Assembly: GCF_965283645.1 (NCBI RefSeq)
Contig: NZ_CBDIPG010000001.1
Span: 4,278,001 to 4,342,000 of the forward strand
DNA from: Kordia sp965283645
Lineage (GTDB): Bacteria > Bacteroidota > Bacteroidia > Flavobacteriales > Flavobacteriaceae
Length of the DNA stretch: 64,000 nt
Direction: 5' to 3'
Position numbers and translations under genes: made by a program
Notes under the pieces: model-generated
Database searches by the model: none
Seen by the model: only the letters and a program-made list of their open reading frames with translations
Told to the model about the DNA's origin: nothing
Part shown: piece after piece, positions 33,471-42,879 of the stretch
How the letters are laid out: every line of letters starts with the position of its first letter
Position numbering within the stretch: position 1 is the stretch's first letter

Positions 33471-35030
33471 TTACTTGATTTTATACTTTAAGTAGAAATA
33501 TTCCGTCGCTTTTTCTAGGTAGCATTCTTCAGGATTTTTAACGTAGATAATAAATTCAGTATCAGAAATCCAATGAATGGAAAATTCATCCAAAAGCATA
33601 TCATTTTCATTGAATTTGAAAGGATACGACCAAGAATTTGTTTGGAATGAAACATAATGTTGATAGGTTTCATCTTTGAGTTTGTTTACAACCATAAAAG
33701 TTTGCTGCATACATTCGAACTCATGAAAAACGGAAACACTGTATTTTTTAGAAGGCGAAATATATGGATAGCCGCTAAACCTGTGCAATGTATCTCCTGT
33801 TTTTTTGCTTAAAACGGTGTACATATCGTCCGTAAAAAACATATGTTCACTTACCATATATGTATTTGGAAATGCTTCGTGAAATGATACATTATAACTT
33901 CGCGTAGGATTGTATTCAGATTTATAGGTTGAATCTTTTAAGACGAGTTTTTGACCGTTTTCAAAAGGCAACGTGAGTATTTTTCCTTTCTTATAAATGG
34001 TGTCAACCGTTGGTAAATTAGGAGTTTTCCTAATTCTATTTTTGTAGGTATTAAAGTTTACACGTTTAATTTCAAACAATTCTTTAAGGTCAATTGTGGC
34101 GTTTTCGTCTCCAGAATTGCTTCCTATTTTTAAATATTCATACTCATATGGAAAATCAGCTTCATATTTTACGGAATAATCATCATACAAAAAGCCTGAA
34201 AATACATAGCCAGTATTAGACGGTTCAATATAAAAGTCTTTTCCTTGTGTTACTTTTTTCGGATCAAGAACAATGCGTGCTTTTGGTGCTTTAATCGTTT
34301 TGCCAGCATCATTAACTGTAAGAGAATCTTTGGTATAATCCACAATATAAACAGGTTCGCCAAATTGTACTTTTCCAATCGGATTTCCTACTGAATCACG
34401 AACAAGCAATCCACTTTTCGCTTTTACGGTTCGTTTTGGCATTTCATACATATATCCATGAAATTTGCCCAAATAGCGATAGTATTTAAAGGTTACAGGC
34501 TTATTGCTCTTTTCAATTTTTCCGCTTTCGCGAATGATAAACTCTTGCGTTGTATCATGCTTTGCATCTTCTACAAACAAAGAATTTCCGTCTAAATACG
34601 TTTTCATGATCGAACCGCCTTTTCGACCATGATGATCTGCAGCAATATGACTAATTAACTTATAATTTGAATCATACGTTGCCAAATGTGTTGATCCGAA
34701 AGTTGTATTGTCAGACGTTCCAAAAACAAACGTTTTATAGTTGTTTGAAGGATTCAAGTTTGCCAAAAAACGATATTCTAATGAAGCATCATAGGTTATA
34801 AAAATACGCTGTAGTTGTAAGATGTCAAATTCTTCTTTAGAAAGTAATCTGCCATTTTTATGATATTGCCAAATTTGAAAAGGCTTTTTAATAGTAAACT
34901 TTTGAACCGAATCTGTAAAACTGAAATTTACAGTTACTTTCGAATCTTCTATAGCAGGATTCGTATTTTTAGTATCGGAAGTATTTTTACACCCAAAACA
35001 TAGAAGGAATAGTATAAATATGTAACGCAT
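33471..35030 (-). CDS. lipoprotein of unknown function
   Basis: The 519-residue protein starts with 'IFILFLLCFGCKNTSD', a lipobox with Cys11. The mature part is beta-rich with many Tyr/Phe strands ('DASLEYRFLANLNPSNNYK', 'YRYLGKFHGYMYEMPKR'), as in WD/propeller-like lipoproteins of Bacteroidota, but no family was recognised. It lies 33 bp downstream of the Dcp-type peptidase gene on the same strand, so the two may be co-transcribed. It also precedes the GbsR gene with an independent promoter. Confidence 0.7.
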   Translation of the reverse strand: MRYIFILFLLCFGCKNTSDTKNTNPAIEDSKVTVNFSFTDSVQKFTIKKPFQIWQYHKNGRLLSKEEFDILQLQRIFITYDASLEYRFLANLNPSNNYKTFVFGTSDNTTFGSTHLATYDSNYKLISHIAADHHGRKGGSIMKTYLDGNSLFVEDAKHDTTQEFIIRESGKIEKSNKPVTFKYYRYLGKFHGYMYEMPKRTVKAKSGLLVRDSVGNPIGKVQFGEPVYIVDYTKDSLTVNDAGKTIKAPKARIVLDPKKVTQGKDFYIEPSNTGYVFSGFLYDDYSVKYEADFPYEYEYLKIGSNSGDENATIDLKELFEIKRVNFNTYKNRIRKTPNLPTVDTIYKKGKILTLPFENGQKLVLKDSTYKSEYNPTRSYNVSFHEAFPNTYMVSEHMFFTDDMYTVLSKKTGDTLHRFSGYPYISPSKKYSVSVFHEFECMQQTFMVVNKLKDETYQHYVSFQTNSWSYPFKFNENDMLLDEFSIHWISDTEFIIYVKNPEECYLEKATEYFYLKYKIK

Positions 35031-35063
35031 AATTTCTATGTTTTGGATGTTATTTTGTATGAT

Positions 35064-37097
35064 TTAATCAACCAACAAACCAGCACGTTTTAGTAATGCA
35101 TCTGGTTTTGGTGCTTGTCCACGGAAACGTTTGTATAACGTCATTGGATGTTCTGTACCACCTTTAGATAATACATGCGTTGCAAATTTTGAAGCAATTT
35201 CTTTACTAAAAATTCCGTTTTCTTTAAAATATTCAAACGCATCTGCATCTAACACTTCTGCCCATTTGTAACTGTAATATCCAGAAGAATAACCACCTTG
35301 AAATATGTGTGAAAACGCTGTACTCATTGCCGTTTTTGGATTTTCTGGAAACAAACGTGTGTTTTTAAAAGCAGCTTGTTCGTGTGTCTTTAAATCTGTA
35401 ATTGTGGTCGGATCAATTCCGTGCCAACTCATATCGAGCAATCCGAAACTTAATTGACGCAACGTTGCCATTCCTTCCAAGAAAGTTGCGGAAGCTTTTA
35501 TTTTTTCAATAAATTCCATCGGAATCACTTCATTAGTTTCGTAATGTCTGGCAAAAATAGCTAACGCTTCTGCTTCATAACACCAATTTTCTAATACTTG
35601 ACTTGGCAATTCAACAAAATCCCAAAAAACAGAAGTTCCGCTTAAGCTTGGATAGGTTGTATTGGCTAACATTCCGTGTAACGCATGCCCAAATTCATGG
35701 AATAAGGTTGTAACTTCATTAAACGTTAATAATGATGGTTTTGAAGCTGTTGGTTTTGTAAAGTTGCACACAATAGAAACATGTGGTCTTTCAACAATTC
35801 CATCTTTTCGTTGTTGTGATTTATAGGAAGTCATCCAGGCACCATTTCGCTTTCCTTTTCTCGGATGAAAATCTGCATAAAATACTGAAACGAAGTTGTT
35901 ATTTCCATCAAAAACTTCATATGTTTTTACAGCTGAATGATAGGTATCGATGTCAAAAACTTGCTCAAAACGCAAATCAAATAGCTTATTAGCTACTGTA
36001 AACGCTCCGTCAATTACGTTTTCAAGTTTAAAATATGGTTTTAGTTTTTCATCATCCAAATTGAACAATTCTTGCTTTAGTTTTTCAGCATAATACGAAC
36101 TGTCCCAGCTTTGTAACTGCTCAATTCCATCTAACTTTTTTGCAAAGTTTGACAGTTGTTGAAACTCACGTTCGGCGGCTGGTTTTGCTTTTTCTAAGAG
36201 TTCATTTAAGAATGCAGTTACTTTTTTGGGTGTTTCTGCCATGCGTTCTTCTAACACAAAATGTGCATGCGTTTCATATCCTAATAAATGTGCACGTTTG
36301 TGGCGTAATTTTGCAATCTCTAATACATTTTCTTGATTATCTAATTCGTCATTCTTAAAACATTTAGAACCAAAAGCAGTTGCCATTTGTTGGCGTAAGG
36401 CTCTATTGTCAGCATATTTCATAAAAGGAATATAACTTGGATAATCGAGCGTGAAAATCCAGCCTTCTTTATCTTGACTTTTCGCGATTGCTTTTGCAGC
36501 TTCTAGAGCACCATTTGGAATTCCTGAAACGTCTTTTTCGTCGGTTAAGTGTAACTGAAACTTATTCGTTTCGGCAAGTACATTTTCACCAAATGTCAAG
36601 CTCAATTTTGAAAGCTTTTTATCAATTTCACGAAGTTGTTCTTTCTTCTCTTCTGATAAATTAGCACCATTTCTAGAAAAACCTTTAAACTTCTTATCTA
36701 GTAACGTTTTTTGCTCGGTAGTTAAATCTAAATTCTCTTGAGTGTCATACACATATTTCACTCTTTTAAACAAAGCTTCATTAAGTGTGATGTCATTAGA
36801 ATACTCTGTTAATTTTGGAGAAATTTCTTGTGCTAACTTTTGAATAGTTTCATTTGTTTCTGCCGAATTTAGGTTGAAAAATATACTTGTAATTCGGTCT
36901 AATTGCTGTCCGGAATACTCTAATTTTTCAATAGTATTTTCAAATGTAGGAGTATTTTTATTTGCTGTTAGTTGGTCAATTTCCTCTTTAGAACGTTCTA
37001 TCTCAGCTTCAATAGCAGGAATAAAGTCAGTTTCATTAATCTTAGAAAAAGGAGCCGTTGTATGTTTTGTGGGAAATTTTGTAATTAAAATATTCAT
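35064..37097 (-). CDS. dcp: M3-family peptidyl-dipeptidase (Dcp/oligopeptidase type)
   Basis: The 677-residue protein has the M3 zinc site 'LFHEFGHALHGML' at about 463-475, with the third ligand in 'SVFWDFVELPSQVLENW' (about 495-511). 'GGYSSGYYSYKWAEVLDADAF' near the C-terminus is also diagnostic. Oligopeptidases of this family release dipeptides or degrade short peptides. No signal peptide is present, so cytoplasmic action is expected. The length fits Dcp (about 680). It is the first gene of a possible unit with the lipoprotein downstream. Confidence 0.93.
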   Translation of the reverse strand: MNILITKFPTKHTTAPFSKINETDFIPAIEAEIERSKEEIDQLTANKNTPTFENTIEKLEYSGQQLDRITSIFFNLNSAETNETIQKLAQEISPKLTEYSNDITLNEALFKRVKYVYDTQENLDLTTEQKTLLDKKFKGFSRNGANLSEEKKEQLREIDKKLSKLSLTFGENVLAETNKFQLHLTDEKDVSGIPNGALEAAKAIAKSQDKEGWIFTLDYPSYIPFMKYADNRALRQQMATAFGSKCFKNDELDNQENVLEIAKLRHKRAHLLGYETHAHFVLEERMAETPKKVTAFLNELLEKAKPAAEREFQQLSNFAKKLDGIEQLQSWDSSYYAEKLKQELFNLDDEKLKPYFKLENVIDGAFTVANKLFDLRFEQVFDIDTYHSAVKTYEVFDGNNNFVSVFYADFHPRKGKRNGAWMTSYKSQQRKDGIVERPHVSIVCNFTKPTASKPSLLTFNEVTTLFHEFGHALHGMLANTTYPSLSGTSVFWDFVELPSQVLENWCYEAEALAIFARHYETNEVIPMEFIEKIKASATFLEGMATLRQLSFGLLDMSWHGIDPTTITDLKTHEQAAFKNTRLFPENPKTAMSTAFSHIFQGGYSSGYYSYKWAEVLDADAFEYFKENGIFSKEIASKFATHVLSKGGTEHPMTLYKRFRGQAPKPDALLKRAGLLVD

Positions 37098-37263
37098 CTT
37101 GTCGGTCTATTTATGCGTTTTATCGAAATTGAATTTTTATTTTGTAGGAAAAGGTTATTTTTACACAAAGTATTTAAATTTATATACATAAACATTTTCA
37201 CTGCTTTATACTAAAAACCAAAGATAGAGAATTTGCGTATATAATATTAAAATTGTCTCGATT

Positions 37264-39702
37264 ATGAAGAAGCTTATACTATTGTTTTTTTTCCTACTAT
37301 TTTCTACTGCTATGATAGCACAACCACCAACTGATGGTTACTATTTAGATGGTGTAGATGATTTTATTGAATTGAGTGATTCAGATAATATTAACACCAC
37401 AACTGTAGCTGATAGAACTATTGAAGGTTATTTCAAAGTTGATGATGCCACTAGCAGACAAGTTATATACAAAGAAGGTGGAGGATCAAGAGGTATTGTT
37501 ATGTATGTAGAAAACGATTTTGTTGTTGTTGGCGCATATAATAGAGCGAATGATTATACACCTCGTTGGAATGGAACCTATTTTAGAGAGCCTATAAGTG
37601 ATGATACATGGTATCATATAGCTTTAGTGTTTGACAATTTGGCCGCTCCTGTAAACGATCCTATTGCAGCTTCAGACAATACCAACTTAAAATGGTATTT
37701 AGATGGAACGTTAATGGATTCAAGAGCTGGTTTTGAAATAAGAAGCCATTCTGGAGATGTTAATTTAGGACGATCAGATTCTAATGCGCGCTACCCAAAT
37801 TGTGGCACATGGACTTCGGGTGGTAGTTCTGAATATTGTTTTAACAGCAATAATCAATCCAATTCAAATAATTATTTTGCTGGAAATATTTGGGGATTTA
37901 GAGTTTGGGATGATGTCCGTACAGCAACAGAAATTGATGATAATAAAGATATATTAATCACAACCGTTGGTACAAATAACTTAGTAGCTGCTTTGGATGG
38001 AGATACCATTTCATATTTAGATGATGATGATGATGTAGTGACGGATTCTGCTAGTAACAAAACTGTCATCACTTGGTCTGCAACAGCTTCAACAACAAGT
38101 TGGACAACAGGTAGTAACTGGGTTGGAGGAACTGCTCCAGATGCTACAAAATTAGAATCGGTAGTAATTCCATCATCTACAAACTATCCTGTATTAACAG
38201 CGCATATTGAAGTTGGTGAACTCACCGTAGATGCAACAGCTTCAATTACGGTAAATGCAGGCGCTACACTTGATGTTTTTTACGACATCACAAATAATGG
38301 AACAATCACAATTGAAAATGATGGCGCTCTCATAGCGCGCGAAAATATAGCTGTTAAGGGAACAGGAAGTTATACTGTAAAACGTGACTCACCTGATTAC
38401 GTAGACAGATACTTTTATTCGTACTTCTCTACACCAATTGATGAAGCAAGTAGTACAATTGCTACTATTTTTCCAAGTGTAGGCGGATATGATTACTACT
38501 GGAATGCTTCCGCAACAAATGCGGCTTGGAACAATGATCATACACAAATGGAAGTTGGAAGAGGTTATGTGCTTAGAGCAAATCACTTCAACGTAGAAAC
38601 AGCAACTTTTACAGGAACAGTAAACAATGGAGACATTGTAGAAAATGTATACTATACAATTGATCCAAGTTCTGGTGAATCAGGATATAATATTATCGGA
38701 AATCCATATCCATCAGCAATTGATTGGGAAACGTTTCAAGATGATAACGCTGATGAAATTCAAGGAACTGTTTATTATTGGAGACAAACAGCTGCGCCAG
38801 TTGGAGATAATTTAGCATCTGATTACATAGAATATAACAGCACAGGTTCTAATCCATTAGGAGCGGCAGATGGAAATATATCAACTGCACAAGGATTTGC
38901 AGTTCAGGCAAAAGTTGGAACTAGCGGAACTGTTACATTTAAAAACTCGCACAGAGTTGTTGCAAATAATGATCAATTCTTTAGACCTAATTCTTCAGAT
39001 GCATTTATTCCTGAAACAACAAATACAAGCAACAGTCAAACCGATGGTAGATTGTCATTACGTATTTTTGGTAACGGAGTATATGCTACACAATTAATAG
39101 GATTTATTCCAGAAGGAACTCTAAATTATGAAGAACGCTATGACGGTCCATTCATTAATGAAGGTTCAAGCTTAGAATTCTATTCATATATAGGTGCTGA
39201 TAAAATGTCTATTCAGGCGTTACCTGAATTAACAACGACTAATTTTGAAATTCCTTTAGGGTATCAAGTATTGTCAAGTGCAACATATACCATACAAATT
39301 GATGCAGAATACTTAAATCCTGCTTTTGATATCATTTTAGAAGATAGATATGAAGGAATTTTTACAGATTTAAGACAAGCTACCTATTCTTTTTCAACAA
39401 CTCCAACAGAAGAAAATGATCGTTTCTTTTTAAATATTCATAGTAGAAGTACATTAGGAGTAGACGATATTGCTACTGCAAATGAGCAAACAAATGTGTT
39501 GGTTGAAAATAATGAATTACGAATCATTACTGATCGTACTGATTTTGAAAGTATCACGCTATATGATATTTCTGGAAAGCAAATCATACAGCGTACGTAT
39601 ACAAATGTAGTAGCAATTCCGCAACTATCAAAAGGTGTGTATATTGTAAAATTGACAACTGAAAATGGTATCACTGTGGTAAAGAAAGTTTTAAAGTCTT
39701 AA
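37264..39702 (+). CDS. secreted T9SS protein with LamG-type lectin domain
   Basis: The signal peptide 'LLFFFLLFSTAMIAQ' ends at Gln20. A concanavalin/LamG domain (about 25-235) has 'TIEGYFKVDDATSRQ', 'DTWYHIALVFDN' and 'NIWGFRVWDDVRT'. A G8/parallel-beta-like region follows ('SITVNAGATLDVFYDITNNGTITI'), then a large C-terminal module (about 570-730) shared with the next gene. The end 'VYIVKLTTENGITVVKKVLKS' is a type A T9SS sorting domain, so it is exported across the outer membrane and anchored at the surface or released. The role (adhesion or polysaccharide binding) is inferred. Confidence 0.87.
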   Translation: MKKLILLFFFLLFSTAMIAQPPTDGYYLDGVDDFIELSDSDNINTTTVADRTIEGYFKVDDATSRQVIYKEGGGSRGIVMYVENDFVVVGAYNRANDYTPRWNGTYFREPISDDTWYHIALVFDNLAAPVNDPIAASDNTNLKWYLDGTLMDSRAGFEIRSHSGDVNLGRSDSNARYPNCGTWTSGGSSEYCFNSNNQSNSNNYFAGNIWGFRVWDDVRTATEIDDNKDILITTVGTNNLVAALDGDTISYLDDDDDVVTDSASNKTVITWSATASTTSWTTGSNWVGGTAPDATKLESVVIPSSTNYPVLTAHIEVGELTVDATASITVNAGATLDVFYDITNNGTITIENDGALIARENIAVKGTGSYTVKRDSPDYVDRYFYSYFSTPIDEASSTIATIFPSVGGYDYYWNASATNAAWNNDHTQMEVGRGYVLRANHFNVETATFTGTVNNGDIVENVYYTIDPSSGESGYNIIGNPYPSAIDWETFQDDNADEIQGTVYYWRQTAAPVGDNLASDYIEYNSTGSNPLGAADGNISTAQGFAVQAKVGTSGTVTFKNSHRVVANNDQFFRPNSSDAFIPETTNTSNSQTDGRLSLRIFGNGVYATQLIGFIPEGTLNYEERYDGPFINEGSSLEFYSYIGADKMSIQALPELTTTNFEIPLGYQVLSSATYTIQIDAEYLNPAFDIILEDRYEGIFTDLRQATYSFSTTPTEENDRFFLNIHSRSTLGVDDIATANEQTNVLVENNELRIITDRTDFESITLYDISGKQIIQRTYTNVVAIPQLSKGVYIVKLTTENGITVVKKVLKS

Positions 39703-39770
39703 AAAACAATTAATATTTTGTTTATCATTGCATGAGCCTATTGATTTTAAAATAATCAAACCCCATAGCC

Positions 39771-40553
39771 ATGAAAACAAAATTAACCCTACTACTGCTA
39801 TTTATTGGCATTTCTGTATCTACAACATACGGACAAAATTGGTCACAAATAGATGAAAACACGAACCAACTCATCACTCCAGAAGATGATCAAACCGATG
39901 GACGACTCTCATTACGATTAGCAGGAAACGGTTCTTTTATGACGATTCTTTTAGGGTTCATTCCTGGTGGAACGATCAATTTTGATGAAGGATTTGATGG
40001 AAATTTTATAAATGATGGTGCTGTCTTAGAATTCTATTCAATGCTTGGAAATACGAAACTTTCAATTCAAGCATTGCCAGCACTAACAACTGTTGATGTA
40101 GAAGTTCCTTTAGGATACGAACTTACCACAAACGAAACTTACAGCATATCAATTGATGCCGAATTTTTAGATCCAACTTTTGATATCATTTTAGAAGATA
40201 GATATGAAGGATTATTTACAGATTTACGCCAAACTACCTATTCGTTTGCAGGAACCATTGGCGAATTCAATGATCGTTTCTTTCTGAAATTAGATCGTCG
40301 TGCTTCATTAAGCATTAAAGATATCAACAACAACACTACAAATGTACATGCATATTTTGCAAATGACATACTTACCATTCACACACAAAAAAACAATTTT
40401 AATAGGGTAGAACTCTTTAGTATGACTGGTAAATCTGTATTTACTACTGACTTTAAAAACAAAATAACGGCAAAAAATGTAGCCCGCGGCATCTATATTT
40501 TACGTTGCACAGACACTTCAGGAACTGTAAGTATCAAGAAAATTGTAAAATAA
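39771..40553 (+). CDS. secreted T9SS protein, short paralogue of upstream gene
   Basis: The signal peptide 'LTLLLLFIGISVSTTYGQ' is followed by a 150-residue domain closely related to the C-terminal module of the preceding protein ('QTDGRLSLRLAGNGSF', 'LLGFIPGGTINFDEGFDG', 'LEDRYEGLFTDLRQTTYSF'). It ends in a T9SS type A domain ('GIYILRCTDTSGTVSIKKIVK'). It lacks the LamG portion, so it is a stand-alone copy of the module. The two genes are separated by 68 bp. Function unknown. Confidence 0.85.
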   Translation: MKTKLTLLLLFIGISVSTTYGQNWSQIDENTNQLITPEDDQTDGRLSLRLAGNGSFMTILLGFIPGGTINFDEGFDGNFINDGAVLEFYSMLGNTKLSIQALPALTTVDVEVPLGYELTTNETYSISIDAEFLDPTFDIILEDRYEGLFTDLRQTTYSFAGTIGEFNDRFFLKLDRRASLSIKDINNNTTNVHAYFANDILTIHTQKNNFNRVELFSMTGKSVFTTDFKNKITAKNVARGIYILRCTDTSGTVSIKKIVK

Positions 40554-40643
40554 ACTATGCTATAACTCATCATATCGGTTATCAATGCATTTCATCGATT
40601 TGGAATAGAAATGTATTTTGTCATTCTTCGAATTACTAGATAA

Positions 40644-40880
40644 TTAAGAATTTTGCTTCGTTGATTTAGTAGAGATAATTTTTTTCATAATTATAAAATA
40701 TATGTAACCTACTTGAAGCATGGATACAATGTTGATAGCCCTATTAACTGTATAGTAATTAAAATGGATTGGTTGATGTAAACCCTTTAAACAAATGTTT
40801 GGAGGGTTTTTACTTTTAATATATAAAGTAAAATAGGTATTAAGTGAGAAGAAATGACTTTCATCGAATAGTTGATGCAT
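40644..40880 (-). CDS. possible small ORF in the long gap (doubtful)
   Basis: A 78-codon frame on the minus strand has a TAnnTTTG (TACTTTTG) box at 40911-40918, 30 bp before its ATG. The translated sequence is rich in Ile, Asn and Tyr and has no family resemblance, and a hairpin with a T tract on the other strand (40780-40812) lies within it. The only support is the promoter match. It is more likely noncoding. Confidence 0.15.
   Translation of the reverse strand: MHQLFDESHFFSLNTYFTLYIKSKNPPNICLKGLHQPIHFNYYTVNRAINIVSMLQVGYIYFIIMKKIISTKSTKQNS
40780..40812 (+). terminator. hairpin with T tract in the long gap
   Basis: AAACCCT (40780-40786) pairs with AGGGTTT (40803-40809), inner AAAC/GTTT pairs around AAAT, and TTT follows. 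It could terminate readthrough from the T9SS pair 227 bp upstream. Confidence 0.45.
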
Positions 40881-40949
40881 TTAAACGAGAAAACGAATTA
40901 AATGTAGTTTCAAAAGTACAAATAATAAGCAATACAATACATTTGAAGC

Positions 40950-41072
40950 ATCATTACAAACTTATTTATCCAAACATGTTTTGGGGTAAAAAATGATTAA
41001 TAATATGGTAGGTTAGTTTTATTTTTAATAGTTTGTATGGTACAAAAAAGTCGCTTTTCGAAGCGGCTTTTT
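40950..41072 (+). ncRNA. candidate small RNA in the 736-bp gap
   Basis: A TACATTTG -7 box (40938-40945) and a strong hairpin with T5 (41045-41072) bracket about 120 bp that has no credible reading frame. This is the layout of a small RNA gene. The rest of the 40554-41290 gap shows only the hairpin at 40780 and promoter-like sites. No -33 element is evident, so the call is tentative. Confidence 0.3.
41045..41072 (+). terminator. strong intrinsic terminator
   Basis: GTCGCTT (41050-41056) and AAGCGGC (41061-41067) pair around TTCG, flanked by A5 and T5 that extend the stem. No protein gene ends within 490 bp upstream. Confidence 0.75.
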
Positions 41073-41112
41073 CTGTTATAACCACCGCCTATATCTTCTT
41101 CAATAGCGCGTA

Positions 41113-41120
41113 TACTTTTG
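41113..41120 (+). promoter_or_regulatory. distal TAnnTTTG element upstream of hpf
   Basis: TACTTTTG lies 170 bp before the hpf start. Together with the proximal site (41236) it may provide a second, longer-leader promoter. Confidence 0.3.
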
Positions 41121-41235
41121 TATATAGTGATTCAGTAATAAAAGTAAGCTTCATATAAAGTGCTAATAATCAATGCCGTTTTTAAATGAGTTCATGATAA
41201 CATCGTATGAGCTAACACAACTAATGTGTAGGAAT

Positions 41236-41243
41236 TATATTTG
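41236..41243 (+). promoter_or_regulatory. proximal TAnnTTTG element of hpf
   Basis: TATATTTG lies 47 bp before the ATG. The start is preceded by an A-rich stretch instead of a Shine-Dalgarno sequence, usual for this phylum. Confidence 0.4.
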
Positions 41244-41290
41244 ATAAAATGCTTCCACGAGCATAAAATATGAATCTTTAAAAAAAATAT

Positions 41291-41593
41291 ATGGAAATAA
41301 TTTTTGAATATCACAATGTAACAGCAAGCGAAGCTTTAGAAAATTTCGCAACAGAAAAAATAAACAAACTTGTTGAAAAATATCAAATGGTCATTAGAGC
41401 AGATGTATTTTTTAAAACAGAAAATACAACTTCAGACGAAACAGGAATGATATGCAACATACGTTTAAGTCTTCCTGGACCTCGATTGTTTGCAGAAGCA
41501 AGTCATTCTAACTTTAGAGACTCAATCTCGGAATCAATAAACGACTTGGAACGTCAATTACGCAAGCGCAAAGAAAAAATGATAAATTATTAA
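41291..41593 (+). CDS. hpf: ribosome hibernation-promoting factor (short HPF/RaiA type)
   Basis: The 100-residue protein has the HPF beta-alpha-beta-beta-beta-alpha pattern, with 'IIFEYHNVTASEALENFATE' and 'LFAEASHSNFRDSISESIND', then the basic end 'LERQLRKRKEKM'. It binds the 30S decoding centre and helps inactivate or dimerise 70S ribosomes in stationary phase. It is the short form, without the C-terminal dimerisation domain. An SDR gene follows after 35 bp. Confidence 0.87.
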   Translation: MEIIFEYHNVTASEALENFATEKINKLVEKYQMVIRADVFFKTENTTSDETGMICNIRLSLPGPRLFAEASHSNFRDSISESINDLERQLRKRKEKMINY

Positions 41594-41628
41594 AAACCAC
41601 TCACAAAAAAGAAAAAAAAAGAAACACT

Positions 41629-42294
41629 ATGAAACAGAATAAAGAAAATATATTAGTTGCTGGAGCAACTGGAAACACAGGAAAAAAAGTTATAAACTTA
41701 TTAAAACAATCGCAATATTTCAATCCGATTGCAATGGTGCGAAAAGAAGAGCAAAAAGCACAATTTGAACAAAAAAATATTGAAACTGTATTAGGTGATC
41801 TAGAACAAGATCTATCAAATACGGTGAAAAACGTAGATAAAATTGTATTTGCGGCTGGATCTAATGGTAAAAAAGTAATTACTGTAGATCAAGAAGGAGC
41901 AAAAAGATTGATCGATGCTGGAAAGAAAGAACGCGTAAAGAAATTCGTAATGCTGAGTTCAATGGGCGCAGATCAGCCAGAACAAGCAGGAGATATGAAA
42001 GAATATATGCAGGCGAAAGCGAACGCAGATGATTATTTGCGAATTAGTACGCTAAACTATGCCATTGTACGTCCAGGAACGCTGACAAATGAGGCAGGAT
42101 TAGGAAAAATAAAATTAGGCGATCACTTAGATCGTTCTGGCGAAATAAGTCGTGATGATGTTGCGCAAACTTTAGTAAGATCTTTACATGACAATGCCGC
42201 ACACAACAGAACTTTTGAAATACTCAAAGGAGAATCATTAATTGCAGACGAAATGAGTAAAGTTTCCAAAGCAGATGAATATATAGTAAAATAA
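41629..42294 (+). CDS. NAD(P)-binding protein of the atypical SDR family
   Basis: The 221-residue protein begins 'ILVAGATGNTGKKVINLL' with a GxxGxxG dinucleotide loop, then 'VLGDLEQDL', 'VKKFVMLSSMGADQPEQAG' and 'LNYAIVRPGTLTNEAGLG', as in NmrA/BVR-B-like SDRs (PF13460). These either sense NADP or reduce small substrates. It is 35 bp downstream of hpf and may be stationary-phase-coupled. It ends at a strong terminator. Confidence 0.87.
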   Translation: MKQNKENILVAGATGNTGKKVINLLKQSQYFNPIAMVRKEEQKAQFEQKNIETVLGDLEQDLSNTVKNVDKIVFAAGSNGKKVITVDQEGAKRLIDAGKKERVKKFVMLSSMGADQPEQAGDMKEYMQAKANADDYLRISTLNYAIVRPGTLTNEAGLGKIKLGDHLDRSGEISRDDVAQTLVRSLHDNAAHNRTFEILKGESLIADEMSKVSKADEYIVK

Positions 42295-42325
42295 ATTTAC
42301 ATTCCCACTTCAACTATAATAACTG

Positions 42326-42362
42326 AAAAACCGCCACAATTGTACAATTGTAGCGGTTTTTC
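42326..42362. terminator. bidirectional intrinsic terminator
   Basis: AAAAACCGC and GCGGTTTTT enclose ACAATTGTACAATTGT, itself self-complementary, giving a long nearly perfect stem with A and T tails. It separates the SDR gene from purE. Confidence 0.85.
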
Positions 42363-42392
42363 TATATAAATTCGTTTCAAAGTTGCGAAAGT

Positions 42393-42878
42393 TTATTCAG
42401 AAACTTTCTTTGCGCCTTCGATCACTTTTTGTTTCAAACCTTCTTTATACACTAAAATTTTGTCCAATACGCATGCATCAGAAGTTCCAATAATTTGTGC
42501 GGCTAAAATTCCAGCATTCTTAGCGCCATCCAAGGCTACTGTTGCTACAGGAACGCCGCCAGGCATCTGTAAAATAGACAAAATAGAATCCCAACCATCA
42601 ATAGAATTTCTCGATTTTACTGGAACGCCAATTACTGGCAACGGAGACAAAGAAGCTACCATGCCAGGTAAATGCGCCGCGCCACCAGCACCAGCAATAA
42701 CAACGCTAATTCCTCGTGTGTGTGCGTTTTTACCATAATCAAATAACTTCTCAGGAGTTCTGTGTGCAGAAACAATATCTACTTCAATTTCAATATCAAA
42801 ACCGTTCAAAATATCAATTGCTTCTTGCATCACAGGAAGATCACTTGTACTTCCCATAATAATTCCCACTTTTGCCAT
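42393..42878 (-). CDS. purE: N5-carboxyaminoimidazole ribonucleotide mutase
   Basis: The 161-residue class I PurE has 'VGIIMGSTSDLPVMQEAID' with the Ser/Asp of the mononucleotide loop, 'VDIVSAHRTPEKLFDYG' (catalytic His) and 'VVIAGAGGAAHLPGMVASL'. It rearranges N5-CAIR to CAIR in purine synthesis. It lies one base after purK and is co-transcribed. Confidence 0.97.
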   Translation of the reverse strand: MAKVGIIMGSTSDLPVMQEAIDILNGFDIEIEVDIVSAHRTPEKLFDYGKNAHTRGISVVIAGAGGAAHLPGMVASLSPLPVIGVPVKSRNSIDGWDSILSILQMPGGVPVATVALDGAKNAGILAAQIIGTSDACVLDKILVYKEGLKQKVIEGAKKVSE

Positions 42879-42879
42879 A

